In this document: positions 9,982-19,839 of the stretch, piece by piece
Layout of the letters: every line of letters begins with the position of its first letter
Numbering within the stretch: position 1 is the first letter of the stretch
DNA from: Gordonia pseudamarae
GTDB lineage: Bacteria > Actinomycetota > Actinomycetes > Mycobacteriales > Mycobacteriaceae
Reading direction: 5' to 3'
DNA: 64,000 nt
Assembly: GCF_025273675.1 (NCBI RefSeq)
Contig: NZ_CP045809.1
Location: 3,286,001 to 3,350,000, forward strand
The notes under the pieces: model-generated
The model's database searches: none
Seen by the model: only the letters and a program-made list of their open reading frames with translations
What the model was told of the DNA's origin: nothing
Program-made: the position numbers and the translations under genes

Positions 9982-12900
9982 ATGCGCATCTCAACCAAAA
10001 ACCGTGCCCGCATCATCGCCGCAGCCGCCGGTGTCGCACTGCTGGTCAACCCAGGTCAAGCCGCCGCCGACGACACCAGCTCATCCGGGGACTCCACCTC
10101 CTCGCAGTCCTCGGACACCGAAAGCTCCTCCGGCGGTGACTCGTCGGCGGGCAGCGGAGCATCGGATGCGCCGAGTTCAAGCGCCTCGGACACCTCCTCG
10201 GACACCTCCGGAACGTCCTCAGACTCCTCCGGAACGTCCTCGGATTCGCCGGATTCCTCGGGCGACTCGACCGATTCCTCCAGCGACACCGGTACCGTAG
10301 CCCCTGACTCTCCTGACTCGTCTGACACCATCGACACCCCGGACGCGTCGGCACCGGCCACCAGCACCGAACAATCCTCGACCGAACCAGACACCACCAA
10401 CACAACGCCGCCTGAACCGGCCACCGAGCAAGCCCCGGCCACCGAACCCGCAGCCTCGGACACCTCGATCTGGACCAGCACCGAACCCGATACGAGCGGC
10501 TCGACCACCGGATATTCGGCCCCATCGCCCACCGACACGCACGAAACAAACTCCAGTAGCGATAATTCCGCCACCGAGCCCGACTCAAGTACCCCGACCG
10601 AACCGGCCGCTGACATCACCGGACCGGCCGCGTCAACAGTGTCCGAACCCGGGATCGACGCACCAGGAGCCCCCGAACCGGTCACCTTCACGCCGTCGGC
10701 GGGATCTACCGCGCCACAGGCCTTCATGGCCGCGGCGACGACCACCACAACAGCCCCGGTTCCGGCTCCGAGCACCTCCCAAGGCCTGGTCGGTGCTCTG
10801 GCATTCCTCGGACTACTGCCCGCCGGTGGCCCGGTCGTACCGGCGGCCAACCCCGCACCGTGGACCCTGCTGTGGTGGACCCAACGCGCCCGGTCACTGC
10901 TGAACAACCAAAGCCCCACGGCCGCACCCACACTGACCCCAACGGGTGATGGGTACACCATCAGCCTGGGCGCCACCGACCCCGACGGCGACCCACTCAC
11001 CACCACCATCACCACACAGCCCACCAACGGTGTCATCACCCCCAACGCCGACGGCACCTTCACCTACACCCCCAACGCCGGCAGTACCGCCGCCGATCAG
11101 TTCACCGTCACCATCAGTGACTCCGGTCCCCACATTCACGGACTGGCAAGTATTCTCGCCCTCTTCACCGGGCAGAACCCACACACCCGCACCGTCACCA
11201 TCCACATCCCCGAAACCAGCACGCCACCTGCCAACCAGCCGCCGGTGGTCGACCCCGACCAGGAACCCACTGTCGGCACCCCCGACGCCGTCACCGGTTC
11301 GGTGGTGGTCACCGGCCTGGCGAGCATGGTCACCGACCCCGACAACGACCCACTGATCTTCTACACCACCGACACCGACGTCGTCTTCGACGATCAGAAC
11401 CCCGGCACCTTCACGTGGACACCAACCACCGAACTTCGCCACGACGCCGCCGTCCCGGGTGCCCCGCACACCCACACCATCGTCATCACCGCCGATGACG
11501 GTAACGGCGGCACCGTCGACCTCACCGTCGTCGTCCCCATCGGCCCGCAGAACACCACCCCCACCCTCGCGATCTCCCCACCATCCACCCCCACACCAGG
11601 TTCGGCAACAGTCACCGGCACCATCACCACCGGAGACAACGACTCCGACGACCTCACTTTCACTGTTGCCGGTGCAACACCCACCGGCACAAATACTTTC
11701 ATCACCGCAGGCGGCGCCACGCTGGTCATCGACCCGACCACCGGCACCTACACGTACACTCCCTCCGGCGCACAACAACTCGCGGCGTCCTACGTAAACG
11801 CCACCACTGCGGACCTCTCAGAAATCGTCACTCTCACCGTCGACGACGGACACGGCGGAACTGTCACCGAAAGCATCGACGCGCCGGTATCCGGAATAAT
11901 CCTCCCCGGCGGCGGCTACTTGGACACGCAGTTCGGCCCTGACGGCACCGTCCACCAGGGCACCGCCACAGTCGACCCCACTACCGGCGCCCTCGACACT
12001 GTCTACATCACCAGTATCAGCCCCACCGGAACCACAACCATCGCTCTGCTCGGCATGCCCTTCAGTGTCATTAACGTCGGCCCTGACGGCACCGCCCACC
12101 AGGGCACCTTCACCAGCGACCCCACGACCCATTCCCCCAACGGCTTCTACATCACCAGCATCAGCACCACCGGAACCACAACCACCACAATCCTTCCAGG
12201 CTTCCCCTCCGGCGGCATGCAGTTCAGCCCTGACGGCACCGTCCACCAGACCACCATGGCCATCGACCCCAACACCGACGAAACGTACGTCACCAGTATC
12301 AACCCCACCGGAACCATCACCACCGCCCTGCCAGGCTCACCTTTGGGCAGCGTTCAGATCGGCCCTGACGGCACCGCACACCAAACCACCATGGGTATCG
12401 ACCCCAACACCGGCGACTACGGCTACCGCATCACCAGCATCAGCCCTACCGGAACCGCCACCACCACAACCCTGCCCGACTACCCCTTGGGCACCATGCA
12501 GATCGGTCCTGACGGCACCGTCTACCAAACCACCGGCCCCTACGACACCAACACCACTATCACCAGCATCAGCACCACCGGAACCACAACCACCACAACC
12601 CTGCCCGGCTCGCCTGTCGGCGGAGTTCAGATCGGCCCGGACGGCACCATCTACCAAACCACCTACGGCGACTACAGCTACTACATCACCAGCATCAGCA
12701 CCACCGGAACCGTCACCACCACCCTGCCCGGCTTCCTTTACTCCGTCATGGAGATCGGCCCGGACGGCACCGTACACCAAGTCACATACACCTCAGACCC
12801 CATGACCGGCGTCGACACCTTTCACATCACCAGCATCAGCACCACCGGAACCGTCACCACCACCACCCTGCCCGGCTACCCCTACAGCAACGCCACGCAG

Positions 12901-13422
12901 TTCGGCCCCGACGGCACCTCCTACCAAATCACCCGCAGCCTCGACCCCAACACCGACGAAACGTACGTCATCACCATCAGCCCCACCGGAACCACAACCA
13001 CAACGCCCCTGCCCGGCGCCCCCTGGGGCGACATGCTGATCGGCCCTGACGGCGCTGTCTACCAAACCATCCACACCTCTGACCCCAACACCGGATTCAC
13101 CACATACCACATCGCCAGTATCAGCACTACCGGACCCATAACCACCACCCCATTGCTCGGAGAGCCCGCCGGCGACATGCAGCTCGGCCCCGATGGCACC
13201 GTCTACCGAGCGACCTACACCTACGACTTCAGCACCGGCGACGGCACCACCCACATCACCAGCCTCAGCGCCACCGGCACGACAACCACGACAACCGTGC
13301 CCGACAGGCCTGTCGGCGGAGTTCAGATCGCGGCCGACGGAACCGTGCTCCAATTCGTGACCGATGGCGATGTCACACGGCTGGTCGTAATCAAACGTGC
13401 CGACACCACAGCGCTGGTGTGA
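9982..13422 (+). CDS. Large secreted repeat protein: Ser/Asp-rich stalk, cadherin-like repeats, GPDGT repeats
   Basis: This 1146-residue protein has a signal peptide (residues 1 to about 27, ending GQAAA). A low-complexity Ser/Asp/Thr/Pro region follows (about 28-260). About three Ig/cadherin-like VCBS-type repeats come next (about 310-640, motifs ATDPDGDPL and TADDGNGGTVD). From residue 644 there are ten complete and one partial tandem repeats of 41-50 residues, each with GPDGTV(Y/H)Q, ITSISTTGT and LPG, which look like beta-propeller blades. Similar Ig-like giant proteins occur in mycobacteria, and a surface or matrix role is inferred. ATG 9982 is chosen for the signal peptide and the upstream AGGA. 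No LPXTG anchor or membrane helix is seen at the C-terminus. Confidence 0.85.
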   Translation: MRISTKNRARIIAAAAGVALLVNPGQAAADDTSSSGDSTSSQSSDTESSSGGDSSAGSGASDAPSSSASDTSSDTSGTSSDSSGTSSDSPDSSGDSTDSSSDTGTVAPDSPDSSDTIDTPDASAPATSTEQSSTEPDTTNTTPPEPATEQAPATEPAASDTSIWTSTEPDTSGSTTGYSAPSPTDTHETNSSSDNSATEPDSSTPTEPAADITGPAASTVSEPGIDAPGAPEPVTFTPSAGSTAPQAFMAAATTTTTAPVPAPSTSQGLVGALAFLGLLPAGGPVVPAANPAPWTLLWWTQRARSLLNNQSPTAAPTLTPTGDGYTISLGATDPDGDPLTTTITTQPTNGVITPNADGTFTYTPNAGSTAADQFTVTISDSGPHIHGLASILALFTGQNPHTRTVTIHIPETSTPPANQPPVVDPDQEPTVGTPDAVTGSVVVTGLASMVTDPDNDPLIFYTTDTDVVFDDQNPGTFTWTPTTELRHDAAVPGAPHTHTIVITADDGNGGTVDLTVVVPIGPQNTTPTLAISPPSTPTPGSATVTGTITTGDNDSDDLTFTVAGATPTGTNTFITAGGATLVIDPTTGTYTYTPSGAQQLAASYVNATTADLSEIVTLTVDDGHGGTVTESIDAPVSGIILPGGGYLDTQFGPDGTVHQGTATVDPTTGALDTVYITSISPTGTTTIALLGMPFSVINVGPDGTAHQGTFTSDPTTHSPNGFYITSISTTGTTTTTILPGFPSGGMQFSPDGTVHQTTMAIDPNTDETYVTSINPTGTITTALPGSPLGSVQIGPDGTAHQTTMGIDPNTGDYGYRITSISPTGTATTTTLPDYPLGTMQIGPDGTVYQTTGPYDTNTTITSISTTGTTTTTTLPGSPVGGVQIGPDGTIYQTTYGDYSYYITSISTTGTVTTTLPGFLYSVMEIGPDGTVHQVTYTSDPMTGVDTFHITSISTTGTVTTTTLPGYPYSNATQFGPDGTSYQITRSLDPNTDETYVITISPTGTTTTTPLPGAPWGDMLIGPDGAVYQTIHTSDPNTGFTTYHIASISTTGPITTTPLLGEPAGDMQLGPDGTVYRATYTYDFSTGDGTTHITSLSATGTTTTTTVPDRPVGGVQIAADGTVLQFVTDGDVTRLVVIKRADTTALV
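11911..13422 (+). repeat. Tandem GPDGT repeats (10.5 units of about 123-150 bp)
   Basis: Within the large secreted protein, DNA units containing variants of GGCCCTGACGGCACCGTC and ATCACCAGCATCAGCACCAC recur about every 140 bp. Neighbouring units are very similar at DNA level, which points to recent duplication or homogenisation. Unit number may vary between strains. Confidence 0.8.
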
Positions 13423-13593
13423 TCCTTATCGAACAATCCCAGCTCTGACGAGTTGCCCGAGCGCGGCAACGATCAACGACCAAACCCCGCACACGCGATG
13501 AACAACTTCCTCGCCCGCACCGACCCCACAGCCGATCAGGCCGCATAAAAATCAGGGGTTCCGCCGTCTACAGAACATGACTCAGCCCAACTG

Positions 13594-13847
13594 ATGACCA
13601 ATACAGCATGGGAATACCAATCCCCCGTCACCCGGACCTACTTCGGGGCGGGCAAGGTTGAAAGGGCAAGGCCAAAAGCAAGATTGAAGAGACGGTCGTC
13701 GCCGTCCTGTCCGTTCTGTCAGCGCAAGGTATTGACGCGCCCGACGCGCTCGGTGACCGCGTGCGAGACTGCGACGATATCGACACACTCCCGACATGGC
13801 TGAGCCCGGCCGCCACAGCCGAGACCATCAGCGACGTCTTCGACTGA
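13594..13847 (+). pseudogene. Decayed C-terminal end of an Rpn-like (PD-(D/E)XK) family gene
   Basis: Two frames together give MTNTAWEYQSP...YFGAGKVE, then, after a shift near 13660, GKAKSKIEETVVAVLSVLSA...WLSPAATAETISDVFD and a stop at 13845. The pattern EYQS..ARTYF..GKAEGKA followed by a short helical tail ending TI.D.F matches my recollection of the C-termini of actinobacterial Rpn/transposase-like proteins. The catalytic part is missing and the frame is broken by one or two bases, so this is a remnant. The rest of 13423-14038 holds no gene. There is a weak hairpin at 13452-13470 and a strong one at 13939-13983. Confidence 0.5.
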
Positions 13848-13938
13848 ACAGTCCGGTCGCCGACGGATCGCGGCACCGCTCGGGCTGTTCGGAGCACGGG
13901 CCTTACCGGCAACTACAGATCCGGCGACGACTTGCGCG

Positions 13939-13983
13939 AAATGTTGCTGTGCGGTCCGGAATCCGGACCCCACAGCAACATTT
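13939..13983. terminator. Long two-part hairpin
   Basis: An outer 13-bp stem (13939-13951 with 13971-13983) and an inner 7-bp stem (13953-13959 with 13963-13969) are separated by a C-C mismatch. It lies 56 nt from the end of the convergent alpha/beta hydrolase gene and probably terminates transcription on one or both strands. Confidence 0.65.
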
Positions 13984-14038
13984 GGACGGTCAGGTCAACG
14001 ACCTGAAGGACCGGTCTTTTGCGCGCTTCTCGTCCCGA

Positions 14039-14857
14039 TCACAACCCGCGCGCGAAGTCGATGAGCAGCGCGTTCACCGCCTCGGGTTGTTCGAGGTAGC
14101 CGAAGTGACCGGCCTTCTCGACAAGCTCGTAGCGTGAGCCGGGGATGGCGTCGGCTACTTCCTTGGCGAGTTTGACCGGGAGTGTGCGGTCGTCGGCGAA
14201 GCCGATCACCATGGACGGAACGGTGATACCGCGATAGGCGGCCAGACGGTTGCCCTCGTGTTGGTGGATCCCGTACTGGGCGCGCACGCCCGGGGTGACC
14301 TTCTGAGGGGAGAAACCGATGATGTCGAGCCAGTCCTGGGCGGCCCGATCGTTGTCGAGGGTGTGCGGCGACAGATTGAGGTGGGCGGTGATCGCGGCCT
14401 CGTACTCCGGCGGCAGGTTGATGCCGTTGTCGTAGAGGGCACGTTCACCGGCCGAGATCGCCCGCTGCAGTGGGGTGTTACGGCCATAGGTGGCGATCAT
14501 GACGGCACCACGAACGACATCTGGCCGGGCCAGGGCCAACTCCTGGGTGATGTGGGCACCGAGGGAGGTGCCCACAACGATGGCCGGACCCTCTCCGAGA
14601 TGTTCGATGAGTCCGGCGGTATCGGCCACCATGTCACCGATGGCGAACCCGTCGGGGCATTCGGAACTGGGTGCGATACCGCGATTGTCGAAGAGGGCGA
14701 CGCGGAATCCGGCTTTGAGGAGGGCGGGTTGCTGGTTGGCCTTCCAGACCCGTCCGGGGCTACCGGTTCCCATCACCATGACGATGAGCGGGCCGGAGCC
14801 GGCGACCTCATAGGAGATGTCGATGCCGTTGATGCGGGCGATCTCAGGTTTCTTCAT
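14039..14857 (-). CDS. Alpha/beta hydrolase
   Basis: This 272-residue hydrolase has the alpha/beta fold. The nucleophile is Ser98 in VVGTSLG, the probable acid lies in GFADDRTLP, and the histidine is in KAGHFG about 22 residues from the end. The oxyanion region is VMGTGSPGRVW. Its ATG overlaps the stop of the upstream FAH gene by 4 nt (ATGA), so the two are co-translated. The pairing suggests a joint role in degrading a carbon source or aromatic ring product, but the substrate cannot be told. Confidence 0.9.
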   Translation of the reverse strand: MKKPEIARINGIDISYEVAGSGPLIVMVMGTGSPGRVWKANQQPALLKAGFRVALFDNRGIAPSSECPDGFAIGDMVADTAGLIEHLGEGPAIVVGTSLGAHITQELALARPDVVRGAVMIATYGRNTPLQRAISAGERALYDNGINLPPEYEAAITAHLNLSPHTLDNDRAAQDWLDIIGFSPQKVTPGVRAQYGIHQHEGNRLAAYRGITVPSMVIGFADDRTLPVKLAKEVADAIPGSRYELVEKAGHFGYLEQPEAVNALLIDFARGL

Positions 14858-15642
14858 GCTTTGTCCACCACAGGGTTCGAGAGTGTGCCGAGGCCGGCGA
14901 CGCTGACCGAAACACGTTGGCCCGCTACCATGGGACCCACGCCTTCGGGAGTGCCGGTGAGGATGACGTCACCGGGTAGCAGTGTCATCACCCGGGAGAT
15001 CCATTCGATGATCGCGCCGATGTCGTGAATCATCAGCGAGGTCCGCGAGCGCTGCTTCACCTCACCGTCGAGTTCGGTGATCAGTTCGACATCGGAGGGA
15101 TCGAAGTCGGTGTCGATCCACGGGCCGAGCGGGCAGAAGGAGTCGTACCCCTTGCCCCGGGTCCACTGCCCGTCGGCCTGCTGGTGATCGCGGGCGGTCA
15201 CGTCGTTGGCGATTGTGTAGCCCAGGATGACGCTCGCAGCCTTCGCCGCGGGAACGTCCTTGCAGGGCTTGCCGATGACGACGGCGAGTTCACCCTCGAA
15301 GTCGACGCGCCGGGACGACGGCGGACGCACGATGGGCACCTCGGGTCCGATGATCGAGGTGTTGGGTTTGATGAAGATCACCGGATCGGCGGGAGCCTCA
15401 CCGCCCATCTCGGCGATATGCGCCGCGTAGTTCTTGCCGATGCAGATCACCTTGGTGGCCAGGATCGGAGCCAGGACCCGCACGTCGGCCAACGGCCAGG
15501 ACCGGCCGGTGAAAGTCGGCGTGCCGAAAGGATGCTCCGCGATCTCCCTGGCGACGGGCACACCCCCGTTCTCAGCGGTGGAGCCGTCTTCGATGGAGAC
15601 GAACGCGACGCCGTCGGGACTGGCGATACGACCTAAACGCAT
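14854..15642 (-). CDS. Fumarylacetoacetate hydrolase family protein
   Basis: This 262-residue FAH-family enzyme (the Rv2993c position) contains CIGKNYAAHIAEMG, the metal-binding acidic motif VDFEGELAVVIGKP and GDVILTGTPEGVG. Family members hydrolyse C-C bonds or decarboxylate and isomerise 2-hydroxyhepta-dienedioate-like acids with Mg2+. The precise substrate is not evident. TAGGCT lies 6 nt upstream of the ATG at 15642 with no Shine-Dalgarno, suggesting a leaderless mRNA. It is translationally coupled to the downstream hydrolase. Confidence 0.9.
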   Translation of the reverse strand: MRLGRIASPDGVAFVSIEDGSTAENGGVPVAREIAEHPFGTPTFTGRSWPLADVRVLAPILATKVICIGKNYAAHIAEMGGEAPADPVIFIKPNTSIIGPEVPIVRPPSSRRVDFEGELAVVIGKPCKDVPAAKAASVILGYTIANDVTARDHQQADGQWTRGKGYDSFCPLGPWIDTDFDPSDVELITELDGEVKQRSRTSLMIHDIGAIIEWISRVMTLLPGDVILTGTPEGVGPMVAGQRVSVSVAGLGTLSNPVVDKA

Positions 15643-15725
15643 GCGGAAAGCCTAGCCGACGGAGTGGCAGCGCTATGCACCCCGGCAATCGACGTCACAC
15701 CGCCTGTACTAGAATATGGACATAT

Positions 15726-15744
15726 GTTCCCAAATATTGGGAAC
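15726..15744 (+). promoter_or_regulatory. Inverted-repeat operator at the MFS gene promoter
   Basis: GTTCCCAAATATTGGGAAC has 8-bp perfect arms around ATA. It lies just downstream of a -10-like TAGAAT (15710-15715) with ATCGAC 16 bp further up as a possible -35. The internal CAAATATTGGGA matches 10 of 12 positions of the LtbR-type site at leuC, so the same IclR regulator may act here. Confidence 0.6.
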
Positions 15745-15774
15745 TCAACAACGCCGCTCCCGAAAGGCGCCCCC

Positions 15775-16980
15775 ATGCACGATGATGTGAGCAACGCGCA
15801 ACGGTGGTCGATGCTGGTCTGCTCGATGATCGCCGCGATGACCACCACCTGCGTCGTCAGCGGCGTCCCCTACCTCATCCCCACGCTGCACACCGACGAA
15901 GGACTGTCACTGACCACCGCATCCGTGGTGGCCACCGTTCCCACCATCGGCCTGATGATCGGGATCATCCCGTGGGGCGTACTGCTCGACCGCTACGGCG
16001 AACGACTGGTGCTGATGGTGTCGCTGTCGGGCACCCTCGTGGCCGCCGTGGCCGCCGCGGCCGCCGCACTCGGCGACGCACCGACCGCCGCGCTCTCGGC
16101 GTGCCTGTTCCTGGGCGGCGTGGCCTCAGGTGCCGCCAACGGTGCCAGCGGCCGGATCGTCGTCGGCTGGTTCCCGGCACACCGGCGCGGCACCGCGATG
16201 GGCTTCCGGCAGATGGCTCAGCCCCTCGGTATGGGACTATGCGCCTTGACGATGCCCATCATCGCCGCCGCACACGGGGTCGGTGCGGCACTGCTGGTCC
16301 CGGTCGCGGTCACCGCGGTGGGACTGGCCTGCTGCGTCTTCGGCATCCAGGACCCGCCCTCGACCACCGAATCCGCCGGCCCGAGCCGACCGGACACAAC
16401 GCCGGCCACCCCGGACAATCCTTACCGAACAAGCAACTTCCTGGCCCGCGTGCACGCACTCAGTGTGGCGCTGGTGATTCCGCAGTCCATGCTGTGGACA
16501 TTCGTACCCACCTGGCTGATCGTCGACCGCGGCTGGGCACCGGCCGCCGCCGGAACCCTGATCACCGCAACACAGATCACCGGCGCACTCGGCCGCATCG
16601 GGGCCGGAAAGCTCTCGGACGTGATGGGTTCGCGGATGCGGCCGATCAGCCTGATCGCCATCACCGCAGGCACCGCCACCGGTGCGCTGGCAGTGCTCGA
16701 CGCCGTCAACTCTCCGGTCGCGGTGGCGATCATGGTCATCGCCTCGATCGCGTCGGTCGCCGACAACGGTCTCGCGTTCACGGCGATCGCCGAATACGCC
16801 GGTCCCCGCTGGAGTGGCCGCAGCCTCGGAATCCAGAACACCGCGCAGCACCTGGCGACAGCCGCCACCACACCGCTTCTCGGTTCGGCGGTCTCGCATC
16901 TCGGTTTCGCGGCCGCCTTCGGGTTGACGGCCCTCGCCCCGTTGATCGCGCTGCCGCTAATCCCGCGCGATGCCACGTAA
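15775..16980 (+). CDS. MFS transporter
   Basis: This 401-residue major facilitator protein (the Rv2994 position) has about 12 hydrophobic helices. The loop 2-3 motif is present as GVLLDRYGERLVL, and the helix 8-9 loop has GRIGAGKLSDVMGSR. The ATG at 15775 is preferred over an upstream open frame because GAAAGG lies 8 nt upstream and MHDDVSNAQRW leads straight into helix 1. The substrate is unknown. An operator-like palindrome upstream, resembling the leuC site, hints at a link to branched-chain amino acids or keto acids. Confidence 0.88.
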   Translation: MHDDVSNAQRWSMLVCSMIAAMTTTCVVSGVPYLIPTLHTDEGLSLTTASVVATVPTIGLMIGIIPWGVLLDRYGERLVLMVSLSGTLVAAVAAAAAALGDAPTAALSACLFLGGVASGAANGASGRIVVGWFPAHRRGTAMGFRQMAQPLGMGLCALTMPIIAAAHGVGAALLVPVAVTAVGLACCVFGIQDPPSTTESAGPSRPDTTPATPDNPYRTSNFLARVHALSVALVIPQSMLWTFVPTWLIVDRGWAPAAAGTLITATQITGALGRIGAGKLSDVMGSRMRPISLIAITAGTATGALAVLDAVNSPVAVAIMVIASIASVADNGLAFTAIAEYAGPRWSGRSLGIQNTAQHLATAATTPLLGSAVSHLGFAAAFGLTALAPLIALPLIPRDAT

Positions 16981-16997
16981 GTGGTTGCGGACAGGGT

Positions 16998-17190
16998 GAT
17001 CTCACGGGGTTTCGAGGCTCATCGCCTAGCGGCTCTTCGCACCTCAACCGGCAGGACAAGTCATCGCCTAGCGGCTCTTCGCACCTCAACCGGCAGGACA
17101 GCTCATCGCGGGGCGGCTCTTCGTACCTCGGTCAGTGGGACGGCGCTTCACGGGTCGGCGGGCGTGAGCGCCGAAACCCCGTGAGACGAC
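16998..17190. repeat. Palindromic intergenic repeat, copy A, with 42-bp tandem core
   Basis: Between convergent MFS and leuB, CTCACGGGGTTTCG (17001-17014) is mirrored by CGAAACCCCGTGAG (17172-17185). Between the arms lie three 42-bp tandem units (17017-17058, 17059-17100 and a diverged 17101-17142) containing GCACCTCAACCGGCAGGAC. The element shares GAAACC(C/G)GTGAGACGACG and the GCACCTCAACCG motif with copies at 32.6 and 35.8 kb. Confidence 0.75.
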
Positions 17191-17226
17191 GATGTCCGCG
17201 ACCGCCAGAAGGAGGTCGCGGACATC
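17191..17226. terminator. Hairpin at the leuB 3' end
   Basis: A 13-bp perfect stem (17191-17203 with 17214-17226) with a 10-nt loop lies 10 nt beyond the leuB stop and abuts the palindromic repeat. Confidence 0.65.
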
Positions 17227-17236
17227 GGGGTCGGAA

Positions 17237-18247
17237 TCAGACGCGGGCGAGGATCCGGTCGCCGATCGCCGTGGTGCCAAGGGTCTCGTCACCACGCTCG
17301 GCCACATCGGCGGCCACCGCGGCCTCGATGCGGGCGGCGTCGTCGGCACGGCCCAGGTGCCGGAACAGCAGCGCCACCGACAGGATGGCGGCAGTCGGGT
17401 CGGCCTTGTCCTGGCCGGCGATGTCGGGCGCACTGCCGTGCACCGGCTCGAACATCGACGGGTTGGTGCCGGTGGCGTCGATGTTGCCCGAGGCGGCCAG
17501 CCCGATACCGCCGGTCACCGCGGCCGCGAGGTCGGTGATGATGTCGCCGAACAGATTGTCGGTGACGATCACATCAAACCGCGACGGATCGGTGACGAGG
17601 TAGATGGTGGCGGCGTCGACATGGCAGTAGTCGGTGGTGACGTCGGGGAACTCGGCGCCCACCTCCTCCACGGTCCGCGCCCACATCGAACCGGCGAAGG
17701 TGAGCACATTGTTCTTGTGCACCAGCGTCAGCTTCTTGCCGCGCTCGCGCGCCCGCGCGAACGCGTCCCGTACCACCCGCTCGATACCGAAGCGGGTGTT
17801 GACGCTGACCTCGGTGGCCACCTCGTGCGGAGTGCCGACGCGGATCGCGCCACCGTTGCCGGTGTACGGGCCCTCGGTGCCCTCGCGGACCACCACGAAG
17901 TCGATCTTCGGGTCACCGGCCAGCGGCGACCGCACACCGTCGAACAGGATCGACGGCCGCAGGTTGACATGGTGGTCCATGGCGAACCGCAGCTTCAGCA
18001 GAAAGCCGCGTTCGAGCACGCCCGACGGCACCGACGGGTCGCCGATCGCGCCGAGCAGAATCGCGTCGTGCTCACGCAACGAGGCCAGATCGGCGTCGGT
18101 GAGCAGCTCACCGGTCGCGTGGTAGCGCCGCGCACCGAAGTCGTAGTCGGTGGTGGTCAGTTCCGGCTCGAGCTTGCGGGCGACCCGCAGCGCCTGATCG
18201 ATGACCTCGGGTCCGATGCCGTCGCCGGCGATCACTGCCAGTTTCAT
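17237..18247 (-). CDS. leuB: 3-isopropylmalate dehydrogenase
   Basis: LeuB (336 residues) oxidatively decarboxylates 3-isopropylmalate with NAD+. [15 protein letters not shown] and the C-terminal signature [19 protein letters not shown] identify it. [20 protein letters not shown] is the adenosine-binding loop. The ATG overlaps the serA stop by 4 nt (ATGA), so leuB is expressed from the serA transcript, and no separate leu operator is seen in front of it. Confidence 0.95.
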   Translation of the reverse strand: MKLAVIAGDGIGPEVIDQALRVARKLEPELTTTDYDFGARRYHATGELLTDADLASLREHDAILLGAIGDPSVPSGVLERGFLLKLRFAMDHHVNLRPSILFDGVRSPLAGDPKIDFVVVREGTEGPYTGNGGAIRVGTPHEVATEVSVNTRFGIERVVRDAFARARERGKKLTLVHKNNVLTFAGSMWARTVEEVGAEFPDVTTDYCHVDAATIYLVTDPSRFDVIVTDNLFGDIITDLAAAVTGGIGLAASGNIDATGTNPSMFEPVHGSAPDIAGQDKADPTAAILSVALLFRHLGRADDAARIEAAVAADVAERGDETLGTTAIGDRILARV

Positions 18248-19839
18248 GCCAGGTCCACCTGTTCGATCAGGGTGGCGCCGACGGCGTCACGGATCTCGGC
18301 GATCAGGTCGTCACCGAGTTCACGGTCGACGCGCAGGATCAGGGTGGCGCCGTCGCCCTCGACATCCTGCGACAGCGCGGCGGCGAGGATGTCGATGCCC
18401 GCGGTACCGAGCAGCGTGCCGACCTTGCCGAGCGAACCGGGCTGATCGGAGTAGCTGACGATCAGGTTGAGGCCCTCGGCGCGCAGGTCGATGTTGCGGC
18501 CGTTGATGTTGACGATCTTCTGCACCAGGCGTGGCTCGGTGAGGGTGCCCGACACATTGGCGACGGACCCGTCGGCGAACACGGCCTTGACGTCGACGAC
18601 GCTGCGATGGTTGGGGCTTTCGGTGGCGGTGGTGACCTCACTGGTCACGCCGCGCGCCTGCGCAACCGCGGGGGCGTTGACGAAGGTGATGGGCTCGTCC
18701 AGGACCGCCGAGAACAGACCTCGCAGCGCCGACAGGCCGAGCACGTCGACGTTGCCGGCGGCGAGTTCACCGAGCACCTCGACGTTGATCGAGGTGGGTA
18801 CGTCGGTGGTGATGGCGCCGATGAGCACACCGAGCTTGCGGGCCACCTCCAGCCACGGGGCGACCTCTTCGTCGACAGCGCCGCCGGTGATGTTGACCGC
18901 GTCGGGCACGAAATGTCCGGCCAGGGCCAGCCGTACGCTCTTGGCGACGTCGGTTCCGGCGCGGTCCTGCGCCTCGCTGGTGGAGGCACCCAGGTGCGGG
19001 GTCACCACGACCTGGGGCAGGTCGAACAGCGGCGAATCGGTGCACGGTTCGGAGTTGAACACGTCCAGGCCGGCAGCGCGGACCTGGCCGGAGGTGATGG
19101 CGTCGGCCAGCGCCTGCTCGTCGACCAGGCCACCGCGGGCGGCGTTGACGATGACCACGCCCTTCTTGGTGCGGGCGAGCTGGTCGGCGCCGATGAGACC
19201 GAGGGTCTCGGGCGTCTTGGGCAGGTGCACGGTGATGAAGTCGGCACGCTCGAGCAGCTCATCGAGGGTGACCAGCTCGATGCCGAGCTGAGCCGCGCGG
19301 GCCGCCGACACGTACGGGTCGTAGGCGATGATGTGCGTTTCGAAGGCGGCCAAACGGGCCGCGACGAGCTGGCCGATGCGGCCCAGGCCCACCACGCCGA
19401 CCGTTTTGTCGAAGATCTCGACACCGTTGAACGAGGACCGCTTCCAGGTGTGTTCGCGCAGGGTGGCGTCGGCGGCCGGGATCTGCCGCGACGCCGACAT
19501 CAGCAGCGCGATCGCGTGCTCGGCGGCGGTGTGGATGTTCGAGGTGGGCGCGTTGACGACCATCACGCCTCGTTCGGTGGCGGCGGGCACGTCGACGTTG
19601 TCCAGGCCCACACCGGCGCGGGCGATGATCTTGAGGTTCTTACCGGCCTCAAGCACCTCAGCGTCGACGGTGGTGGCCGATCGGACCAGGATGGCGTCGG
19701 CGTCGACGACGGCCTCCAACAGCTTGGGACGGTCGGGACCGTCCACCCAGCGGACCTCCACACCGTCGCCGAGAGCCTCGACGGTCGAGGGGGCCAGTTT
19801 GTCAGCGATCAAGACGACCGGACGTCCTGCTGAGGTCAC
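18244..19839 (-). CDS. serA: D-3-phosphoglycerate dehydrogenase
   Basis: SerA (531 residues) catalyses the first step of serine synthesis. Its layout is that of the mycobacterial type I enzyme: a catalytic/NAD domain ([16 protein letters not shown]; catalytic region [11 protein letters not shown]), an intervening allosteric domain and a C-terminal ACT domain ([16 protein letters not shown]). The start is GTG at 19839, because [15 protein letters not shown] matches the family N-terminus and GGAGAAGAG precedes it. The 351 bp upstream (19840-20190) hold the divergent promoters but no gene. ACATTGT is repeated 12 bp apart at 19981 and 19993. Confidence 0.95.
   Translation of the reverse strand: MTSAGRPVVLIADKLAPSTVEALGDGVEVRWVDGPDRPKLLEAVVDADAILVRSATTVDAEVLEAGKNLKIIARAGVGLDNVDVPAATERGVMVVNAPTSNIHTAAEHAIALLMSASRQIPAADATLREHTWKRSSFNGVEIFDKTVGVVGLGRIGQLVAARLAAFETHIIAYDPYVSAARAAQLGIELVTLDELLERADFITVHLPKTPETLGLIGADQLARTKKGVVIVNAARGGLVDEQALADAITSGQVRAAGLDVFNSEPCTDSPLFDLPQVVVTPHLGASTSEAQDRAGTDVAKSVRLALAGHFVPDAVNITGGAVDEEVAPWLEVARKLGVLIGAITTDVPTSINVEVLGELAAGNVDVLGLSALRGLFSAVLDEPITFVNAPAVAQARGVTSEVTTATESPNHRSVVDVKAVFADGSVANVSGTLTEPRLVQKIVNINGRNIDLRAEGLNLIVSYSDQPGSLGKVGTLLGTAGIDILAAALSQDVEGDGATLILRVDRELGDDLIAEIRDAVGATLIEQVDLA

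Noticed and set aside
17017..17142. CRISPR array
   Set aside because: The units are contiguous 42-bp tandem repeats without unique spacers and no cas genes are present.
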